Assembly: GCA_025964455.1 (NCBI GenBank)
Contig: JAOPYU010000126.1
Location: forward strand, 1-11,489
Direction: 5' to 3'
Length of the DNA stretch: 11,489 nt
Source of the DNA: Thermoleophilia bacterium
GTDB lineage: Bacteria; Actinomycetota; Thermoleophilia; Gaiellales; SKUG01
The notes beneath the pieces are model-generated. The model saw only the letters and a program-made list of their open reading frames with translations, was not told the origin of the DNA and searched no databases. A program made the translations under genes and the position numbers. Shown here piece by piece: positions 5,520 to 11,489 of this stretch. The stretch's first letter is position 1. Each line of letters starts with the position of its first letter.

Positions 5520-8500
5520 TCACGGCAACGCGGTGGCCGTATAGGTGACGACCGACGAATACACACCGGCCGGCTGCGTGGCACCGACCCGGATCCGGTA
5601 GCCGACGACGATCGCATCGTCCGTGGCGGAGAACGTGGTTCGCTGGTGGAGGGTGGCATCGGTGGACGCGTCCAGGCCGGCATAGAGGTTGTTCGTGAAG
5701 TCCGATTCCGACGTGCCGGTGCCCGCGCCCCATTTCGCGAGACGCCCGCCCGTTGCATCGCGTACGGTCAGTCCGAAGTACCCGGACTCGGTCCCCCACG
5801 TGGTGGGCACCGTCGACGGGCCGCCCCAGTCCGCGATCGTGGCTGATCCGGTGCTCGCCGCCCATGTGTCGTCCTGGTCACGGGCGAGCAAGGCGTAGCC
5901 GCCGCGGCTGTTGGTCCCGACCGTGACGACCGAGGACACAGTCGCATCGCCGTCCACGGGAATCGGGGTGGGGCCCACCGAGACCGCGGTCGAATCCACC
6001 GCGAGCGTGATGGACGGAGCGCCGACGACGAGTTGCCACGTCGTCGAGAACGGCCCCACGGTCGAGTCCTGGTCGACGCCGCGAGCGCGCCAGTAGTACG
6101 TGCCGTTCGGGAGCGCCGGAGCAACCGCCCACGCCCCGTTCGAACCGTTGGCGATCCCCGCGCTCGAACCGCCCGAACGAATCGGGTCACCGGCGGTCGA
6201 GCACGCTGCGTCCTGGCAGACCTCGAACTGCACGCTCCCGGTGTCATTCACGTCCGGATCGTTGAACCGCGCGACGAGCTGGGGCGTCGTCGACGGCCCC
6301 GCGGAGCCCGACGGCGGTGCGATGTTCGTCGGCGCGGTCGGCGCGGCGTTGGTGCTGGCGCTGGCGTAGGCGAGCAGGACGTCGTGCACCACGGCAGTCC
6401 GCGCCGAGGACGCGCGGCTGTCGAACACGGCGCGGAACCGGAGGTCGGTGCCGCCAGCCGCGAAGGTGTGTTCCACGCCGGGCGACACCGCCTCCCAGCT
6501 GGACCCGCCGTTGGCGCTCAGCTGCCACGTGACGGAGCTGCCGTTGCGCACGGTCTTCGGCGTGATCGTGGCCTTGGCGATCGTCATGGCGGTCCGGTTC
6601 ATCCGACGCGACGTGAGGTTCACGAGTGGCTGGAAGTTCACGCGTGTCTGGTTCACCCAGGCTGCGACGGAGCCGGCGTTCGTGGCGGTCGCATCGTCAC
6701 CCGGGCACGCAGCCAGCACGTCCGCCCGGCCGTCCGCGTTCACGTCGCCGACCGCGAGCCGCGACCAGCACGCGTCGCCGGTGGTCGGGGACGGATTGGC
6801 GTAGTCGATGGGGACATCGAACCCGGCGTTGGTCCCGCTCCGCGCGGCCGTCAGCGCAGCACCGCTCGCCACCCCGGAGCAGCCGATGACGAGATCCTGG
6901 CGGCCATCGGCGTCCACGTCGCCGAGCGCGGGTATCGAACACATGCTCCCTGCCACCGGCGTGGTCGTGTCGACGACCTCCACGGGCGCATCGAAGCCGG
7001 TGTTGGCCGAGTTGCGGACGTACACGCCGACGCCGCCCGCGTCCGTCACGCCGGCGTCGTGGCCCGGACACCCGATCGCCAGATCGGCGAGATGGTCGCC
7101 GGACACGTCCGCGGCAGCCACGTGCCGGCACGCTTCGGACGCCACCGGCGAGGGGTTGGCGATCGGAGTCCCGGCAAGGAACGCGCTGTTGGCGCCGTTG
7201 CGCAGGAACAGCACGCCATTGCCCGAGCCGGAGCCCCCGGTGTCGTCGCCGCCGCAGCCCACGAAGACATCCTCGAAGCCGTCCCCGTTCACGTCGCCGA
7301 CCGCCACCGAGGATCCGCAGGCATCATCCGCAGCTGCCGCAGCGTCCACGAGGGCGACCGCCGGGTCGAAGCCGGTGTTCGTCCCAGACCGCACGAAGAC
7401 GAGGGTCGACCCGGCATTCGCCGCGCCCGACGGGTCGTCCTGCGGGCATCCGACGACGACGTCGCCCAACCCGTCGCCGTTCACGTCACCGACCACCACC
7501 GAACCGAGCCCGCACTGGTCGTCCAGGGCAGCGGACGGATTGGTCAGCTCCGTGCCCGGGAGGAAGCCGGTCGAGTTGGAATCCCGGAGGTGGACGATGA
7601 CGCTGCCGGCATTCGACGCACCACCATCGGAGGTCGGGCACCCCTGCACGACGTCATCGAGGCCGTCACCGTTGATGTCCCCGCCTCCGACGCTCGTGCC
7701 ACACGCGTCTCCGGCGGCCGGCGTCGGATCGAACAGCTCCACCGCGGAGAAGGACTCGCCGTTCGTGGACCGCGCGGCGACCACGGTGCCGCCTGCGCCG
7801 CTGCCACCCTGCGCGTCGCCGGGACAGCCGAAGAGGGCGTCGCTGCGGCCGTCGTCGTTGACATCGGCGCTGGCGACCGAGGACCCGCACTGCTCGTTCG
7901 CGGCTGCCGTGGGGCTTGAGATGTCGGCCGACGCCTGCCACCCGAAAACGATCTCGTTGCCCGCGTTCGATGCGCCGGTGTCGTCGTTGGAGCACCCGAG
8001 CAGGACATCCGCCCGTCCATCGCCATGGACATCGCCCGTGGCTACGGCGTCACAGAAGTTGGCGAGCAGGGGCGTGGGGTCGTTCAGCTCCACACCCACG
8101 CTGAAGCCGGTGTTCGCCCACGTTCGCGTGAAGACCACCGCGGATCCCGATCCATCGACCGACACGTCCGTGGAGCTGCAGCCCATGACGACGTCTGCAG
8201 TTCCGGTCCCGTCCACGTCCCCGACCGCGATCTTCGCGCCGCACTCGTCATTGGCCGCAGGAGCGGCCTTCGTGAGCTCGACGGGGGCGTCGAAGCCGGT
8301 GTTGGCGGCCGATCGGGTCCACGCGAGGGCCGAGCCGGAATTGGCACCCCCGCTGAGGGCGCCACTGCAGCCCGCGACGACGTCGTCTCGCCCATCATCG
8401 TCGACGTCTCCTGACGCGACCGACGTGCCACAGGCCTCGAACGCCGCTGGCGCGGCGTCGGCGAGCACGTTCCCGGCGAGATAGCCGGTGTTGGCGGCGT

Positions 8501-10793
8501 TCCGAACGAGGACCAGGACCCGGCCCGCATCCTGTGCACCCGTGGCATCGCCGTCACAGCCCACGACCAGGTCCGCGACCCCGTCGGCGTTCACGTCACC
8601 GGCAGCGACGGATCCACAGCGGTCACCGGCGCCGAACGCTCCATCCGTCACCACCGAACCGGCGCTGAATCCGGTGTTGGCGCCATTGCGCAGAAAGGCC
8701 ACCACGCTGCCAGCGTCGGTTGCGAGCTGGTCGTCGCCCCGGCAGCCCACCGCAACGTCATCGCGCCCGTCGCCGTCGAGGTCCGCGACTGCGACGTCAT
8801 CACCACAGCCATCCCCCGACAACGGCGACGGGTGCAGGAGCGCGACCCCGGCGACGAATCCGTTGTTGGTCGCGTTGCGCAGGAAGACCACGACCCGGCC
8901 GGCGGTTGCGGTGGCCAGCCCACAGCCGAGCACGACATCGTCGCGTCCGTCCGCATTCACGTCGCCGGTCGCCACGTCGGTGCCACACTGATCGCCTCCG
9001 GCTCCACCGGGATCGGTGAGCTGGACGGCGGCATCGAAGCCCGTGTTGGTCGCATTGCGAGTCCGCACCGACGCGACGCCGCGATCCTGGTTCGCGCCAC
9101 CGCCGCCGATGTCACGACCCGTGCAGCCCATGATCGCGTCGGCGCGCCCGTCCCCGTTCACGTCTCCGTACGCGACGGCCGTCCCGCACCGGTCGTTGAG
9201 CGTGGGCGTGAGGTGGGAGAGCTCGACCTGTGCACGACGGAACTGGGATTCGAACGATGCCGCCTGCGCCGGTGACCCCGCGGCTGGATCCACGATCAGC
9301 ACGTTGCCCGCGTCGGTCCCGCCCGTGTCGTCCAGCTTGCAGCCGAAGATGATCTCCGCACGCGAGTCGCCGTTGGTGTCGCCCACGGCGATACCCTCGC
9401 CACACCGGTCGTCGCCCTGGGGGCTGGGCGGGAAGACCTCGACCGGTCCGCTGAACCCGGAGTTGGACCCGTTCCGCTCGTACTTGATCGCGCTGCCGGC
9501 GTTCACGGCAACGGTGTCGTCGCCCCAACATCCAGCGACGACGTCGCCGACGCCATCGCCGTTCGTGTCACCCACGCCGACCGCTGCGCCGCAGTAGTCG
9601 GTGCTCACCGGCGTCGGATTCGTCAGCTCGATGGTCGCGTTGAAGCCGGTGTTGGACGCGTTGCGGACGAACACCGCCACCTCGCCGGCGTTGTTGGCGC
9701 CGGTGTCGTCGCTGGCGCATCCCAACGCCACATCGGCTCGACCGTCCGCCGAGACGTCCCCGACCGCGATCGAGATGCCACAGCTGTCGGCGAGCATGGG
9801 AGACGGGTTCGCGAGCGCCACGCCGGGATCGAATGCGGTGTTGGCGACGTTGCGCAGGAAGAGCCACCCGGAGCCCGTGTCGTCGGTCGCCCCGAGGTCG
9901 TCTTCCATGCATCCCAGCGCGAGGTCGGCACGGCCATCGGCGTTGACGTCGCCCGCGGCGATCGACCAACCACACCGGTCGTCGAGCTCGGGGTCGGGAT
10001 TGGCGGTCTCCACGCCCGCCAGGAAGCCGGTGTTGGCGCCATTGCGGCGGTAGAGCACGAAGCTGCCCGCGTCGACCGCTGCAGCGTCGTTCAGGTTGCA
10101 GCCGGTCGCGACATCGCCCCGTCCGTCCGCGTCCACGTCGCCGATGGCGACCGAGAACCCGCACTGGTCGGTCGCCGCCGGAGCCGGGTTGGACAACTCC
10201 ATGCCCGCCAGGAAGCCGCTGTTCGAGGCGTTCCTGACGAAGACGACGACGTTCCCCGCAGAGGCCGCTCCGGTGTCGTCGTCCTTGCAGCCGGTGGCGA
10301 TGTCGGCGAAGCCGTCGCCGTTCACATCACCGACGGCGACCGAGTATCCGCAGTGGTCGAGCGCGACGGGGGTCGGGTTGGCGAGCTCGACGCCGGCGAG
10401 GAAGCCGGCGTTGGCTGGATTGCGGACATAGACGACGACGCTCCCCGCCTCGCTCGCCCCGGTCGCGTCGAGCTGGCATCCGGTCACGACGTCTGCCAGC
10501 CCGTCTCCGTTGACGTCTCCGCTCGCGACCCGAAATCCACAGTTGTCCCCCGCGGCGGCCGTCGGGCTGCCGAGCGCTGCCGCCGGGGCGACCGGAGGCT
10601 GGCGCGACTGCAGCAGGCCGACCACGTCATTCCAGTGCGAGCCACTGGCCGCGGCGTCGAGCCCGAGGAACGTCCGATCGGTGGTGGCCGCCATCGAGGG
10701 CACGGCCCCGACCAGACACGCGACGAAGACCAGAAGGAGCAGCGCAAGCAACGAGAGCTTCGATGATCCAACGGTTTGACGACGCGCGGGCAT
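5520..10793 (-). CDS. Giant secreted protein with 21 Cys-paired FG-GAP blades and C-terminal beta-sandwich domains
   Basis: The product is 1757 aa. The N-terminus is a Sec signal peptide: basic MPARRQTVGSSK, hydrophobic LSLLALLLLVFVACLVG, probable cleavage near SMAA. Residues about 85-1395 are 21 tandem FG-GAP type blades, each about 63 aa with a calcium-type loop D-x-[ND]-x-D-G-x-x-D and two cysteines. Then come a beta-sandwich-like domain (about 1396-1477, with QLSANGGSSWEAV), an Fn3-like domain (about 1484-1590, ending in YYWRARGVDQD) with a Cys pair, and a C-terminal beta-rich domain ending YSSVVTYTATALP. There is no LPXTG motif or C-terminal helix, so anchoring is unexplained. ATG 10793 is chosen because it gives a normal signal peptide; GTG 10838 would add 15 residues. 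The gene follows the NlpC/P60 gene by 111 nt on the same strand. FG-GAP propellers usually bind ligands or partners. The function here is unknown; adhesion or wall binding is my inference. Confidence 0.93.
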   Translation of the reverse strand: MPARRQTVGSSKLSLLALLLLVFVACLVGAVPSMAATTDRTFLGLDAAASGSHWNDVVGLLQSRQPPVAPAAALGSPTAAAGDNCGFRVASGDVNGDGLADVVTGCQLDATGASEAGSVVVYVRNPANAGFLAGVELANPTPVALDHCGYSVAVGDVNGDGFADIATGCKDDDTGAASAGNVVVFVRNASNSGFLAGMELSNPAPAATDQCGFSVAIGDVDADGRGDVATGCNLNDAAAVDAGSFVLYRRNGANTGFLAGVETANPDPELDDRCGWSIAAGDVNADGRADLALGCMEDDLGATDDTGSGWLFLRNVANTAFDPGVALANPSPMLADSCGISIAVGDVSADGRADVALGCASDDTGANNAGEVAVFVRNASNTGFNATIELTNPTPVSTDYCGAAVGVGDTNGDGVGDVVAGCWGDDTVAVNAGSAIKYERNGSNSGFSGPVEVFPPSPQGDDRCGEGIAVGDTNGDSRAEIIFGCKLDDTGGTDAGNVLIVDPAAGSPAQAASFESQFRRAQVELSHLTPTLNDRCGTAVAYGDVNGDGRADAIMGCTGRDIGGGGANQDRGVASVRTRNATNTGFDAAVQLTDPGGAGGDQCGTDVATGDVNADGRDDVVLGCGLATATAGRVVVFLRNATNNGFVAGVALLHPSPLSGDGCGDDVAVADLDGDGRDDVAVGCRGDDQLATDAGSVVAFLRNGANTGFSAGSVVTDGAFGAGDRCGSVAAGDVNADGVADLVVGCDGDATGAQDAGRVLVLVRNAANTGYLAGNVLADAAPAAFEACGTSVASGDVDDDGRDDVVAGCSGALSGGANSGSALAWTRSAANTGFDAPVELTKAAPAANDECGAKIAVGDVDGTGTADVVMGCSSTDVSVDGSGSAVVFTRTWANTGFSVGVELNDPTPLLANFCDAVATGDVHGDGRADVLLGCSNDDTGASNAGNEIVFGWQASADISSPTAAANEQCGSSVASADVNDDGRSDALFGCPGDAQGGSGAGGTVVAARSTNGESFSAVELFDPTPAAGDACGTSVGGGDINGDGLDDVVQGCPTSDGGASNAGSVIVHLRDSNSTGFLPGTELTNPSAALDDQCGLGSVVVGDVNGDGLGDVVVGCPQDDPSGAANAGSTLVFVRSGTNTGFDPAVALVDAAAAADDACGSSVAVGDVNGDGFEDVFVGCGGDDTGGSGSGNGVLFLRNGANSAFLAGTPIANPSPVASEACRHVAAADVSGDHLADLAIGCPGHDAGVTDAGGVGVYVRNSANTGFDAPVEVVDTTTPVAGSMCSIPALGDVDADGRQDLVIGCSGVASGAALTAARSGTNAGFDVPIDYANPSPTTGDACWSRLAVGDVNADGRADVLAACPGDDATATNAGSVAAWVNQTRVNFQPLVNLTSRRMNRTAMTIAKATITPKTVRNGSSVTWQLSANGGSSWEAVSPGVEHTFAAGGTDLRFRAVFDSRASSARTAVVHDVLLAYASASTNAAPTAPTNIAPPSGSAGPSTTPQLVARFNDPDVNDTGSVQFEVCQDAACSTAGDPIRSGGSSAGIANGSNGAWAVAPALPNGTYYWRARGVDQDSTVGPFSTTWQLVVGAPSITLAVDSTAVSVGPTPIPVDGDATVSSVVTVGTNSRGGYALLARDQDDTWAASTGSATIADWGGPSTVPTTWGTESGYFGLTVRDATGGRLAKWGAGTGTSESDFTNNLYAGLDASTDATLHQRTTFSATDDAIVVGYRIRVGATQPAGVYSSVVTYTATALP
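6609..10541 (-). repeat. Tandem array of 21 FG-GAP type repeats (3 x 7), about 189 bp each
   Basis: The first Cys codon of each repeat starts, on the coding strand, at 10541, 10352, 10163, 9974, 9782, 9593, 9404, 9188, 8987, 8807, 8618, 8432, 8243, 8054, 7889, 7703, 7514, 7319, 7130, 6941 and 6770. Unit lengths run from 55 to 72 aa, most being 63. The consensus runs C-G-x-x-V-A-x-G-D-V-N-G-D-G-x-A-D-V-x-x-G-C, then D-D-T-G-A-x-x-A-G-x-V-V-V-F-x-R-N-x-A-N-T-G-F-x-x-x-V-E-L, then N-P-x-P and a short link. Repeats 7, 14 and 21 lack the R-N-x-x-N-T-G-F part. Calcium-loop residues are degenerate in repeats 7 (DTNGDSRAE), 13 (DVDGTGTAD) and 19 (DVSGDHLAD). Protein-level similarity is clear, but the copies have diverged, so this is not a recent DNA expansion. 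Confidence 0.92.
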
Positions 10794-10855
10794 CCGTGTC
10801 CATCGACGTGCCTCGGAACGCCTCGATTCGAGGGTCACACGGTTTTCGAGAGATC

Positions 10856-10884
10856 GTCGACAAAACTCGTGAAACCCTGTCGAC
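10856..10884. promoter_or_regulatory. Inverted repeat between the NlpC/P60 and FG-GAP genes
   Basis: GTCGACA (10856-10862) and TGTCGAC (10878-10884) form a perfect 7-bp inverted repeat with a 15-nt spacer, and the right arm is itself inside the 10-bp palindrome CTGTCGACAG (10877-10886). A further short palindrome CCTCGA-T-TCGAGG lies at 10821-10833. All are in the 111-nt spacer between two same-strand genes, so they may be operator sites or a weak terminator. No T-tract follows and no clear -10/-35 pair is visible. Confidence 0.35.
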
Positions 10885-10904
10885 AGTCGCCGGGGGCTGA
10901 ACGG

Positions 10905-11489
10905 TCAGCGCGCGCGCAGGGCTCGACGTCCCCAGGAGAAGCGATCGCCCCACCAGCTGCCGTCGAGCTGGTTGATCGCGACACCGCCGTTGCCGCCGCT
11001 CGAGTGGATGAACCACCCGTTGCCCATGTAGACCCCGGCGTGGAAGTTCTGTGCGGGCGTGCTCGACGGGCCTCGGTCGCCGAAGAACATGGCGTCTCCG
11101 GGCTGGAGGTTGGCGCGGGTGATGCGACGTGCCCGCGGGATGGCGCTCTGCGCCATCGAGGTCCGGTCACCGATCACGCTGATGGCAGCTGCCGGCACGC
11201 CCGAGCCGTTCACGACGCGGATCGTGAATCCGCTGCAGTCGAAGCCGCCGTGGCCCTCCGCCTGACGACCCTCGGTCTCACCCGCCCAGACGTAGGGCTG
11301 GCCGAGCTGGGTGACTGCCGTGCGCAGGATGCGCGCCTGGTTGGGGCCGAGATCCGGCAGGTCGAAGCTCGAGGCGAGGCGCTGCGCCTCCCCCAGCTTC
11401 CACGACTGCAGCTGTGTCGCCGCGACGTGGAGCATGTACGCCCCGTGCGCGACGTTGACCGCTTCGTTCGGACCAAGTTCGAGCTCGTC
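10905..11489 (-). CDS. NlpC/P60 family peptidoglycan endopeptidase (N-terminus outside the window)
   Basis: The frame is open to the right edge, so the first part of the protein is missing; 194 C-terminal residues are visible. The NlpC/P60 cysteine peptidase domain covers about residues 52-180 of the fragment: RTAVTQLGQPYVWAGE, the catalytic Cys in GFDCSGFT (Cys85), the catalytic His in NFHAGVYMG (His150) and the third polar residue in WFIHSS (His162). The middle part NLQPGDAMFFGD is also typical. Enzymes of this family cut peptide bonds in peptidoglycan stems, usually D-Glu to diamino acid, outside the cell. The preceding segment (about 1-50) is helical and may belong to an N-terminal targeting region that would also hold the signal peptide. 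It is followed by the giant FG-GAP gene on the same strand, 111 nt from its chosen ATG. Internal ATG 11435 is not needed as a start. Confidence 0.93.
   Translation of the reverse strand, partial: DELELGPNEAVNVAHGAYMLHVAATQLQSWKLGEAQRLASSFDLPDLGPNQARILRTAVTQLGQPYVWAGETEGRQAEGHGGFDCSGFTIRVVNGSGVPAAAISVIGDRTSMAQSAIPRARRITRANLQPGDAMFFGDRGPSSTPAQNFHAGVYMGNGWFIHSSGGNGGVAINQLDGSWWGDRFSWGRRALRAR

Noticed and set aside
6033..8484. Two long + strand open frames (628 and 558 codons) opposite the FG-GAP repeats
   Set aside because: They mirror the repeats on the other strand. Long antisense frames are expected from a GC-rich tandem repeat without stops, and no motif is recognisable.
10671..10718. Lipobox-like Cys in the signal peptide of the giant protein (FVAC)
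   Set aside because: Phe at -3 and Val at -2 fit the lipobox poorly, and a good signal peptidase I site (SMAA) follows the hydrophobic core.
10836..10838. GTG as start of the giant FG-GAP protein
   Set aside because: It would put 15 extra charged residues before the signal peptide and has no Shine-Dalgarno; ATG at 10793 gives a normal signal peptide.
1..11489. Mobile elements, CRISPR arrays, tRNA or rRNA genes
   Set aside because: No transposase, integrase, short spaced direct repeats, cloverleaf or rRNA signature was seen. The only tandem repeats are protein-coding FG-GAP units.

Overview
The window is GC-rich with a strong G/C bias at third codon positions. It encodes an actinobacterial-style exporter, a cell-wall peptidase and several envelope proteins. 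Two genes without a Shine-Dalgarno look leaderless, with a TANNNT box 6-8 nt before the start codon. This fits an Actinomycetota member; a deep lineage such as Thermoleophilia is my guess from overall style and is not proven by any marker gene here. There are no RNA genes, CRISPR arrays, insertion sequences or integrases that I can see.

Layout from left to right: the 3' end of an unrecognised + strand gene (1-96); a small three-helix membrane protein on the minus strand (184-513); a divergent + strand gene for an acidic 201-aa protein of unknown function (617-1222); a minus-strand two-gene ABC-2 type exporter (ATPase 1958-2899, permease 1230-1961, joined by a GTGA overlap); a minus-strand protein with a C-terminal LysM domain but no visible export signal (2973-3677); a minus-strand membrane-anchored eight-bladed PQQ-type beta-propeller (3837-5117); a divergent + strand gene for a 47-aa secreted peptide with two cysteines (5309-5452), followed by a UUCG-loop terminator; a 1757-aa secreted FG-GAP protein on the minus strand (5520-10793); and the C-terminal part of an NlpC/P60 peptidase entering from the right edge on the minus strand (10905-11489).

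The most striking object is the 1757-aa protein. It carries 21 tandem FG-GAP type blades. The three blades that lack the usual RN-x-x-N-T-G-F segment are numbers 7, 14 and 21, so the array divides into three seven-bladed propellers. In every blade the two signature positions of the family carry cysteine: the FG position reads CG in most blades and the GAP position reads GC. This gives 42 cysteines at fixed spacing around a calcium-type loop, which suggests one disulfide staple per blade.

Most other genes also act at the envelope (peptidase, exporter, LysM protein, anchored propeller, secreted peptide). No dedicated pathway can be assigned from sequence alone. Reading the right half as cell-surface and wall-associated functions is an inference from gene content.
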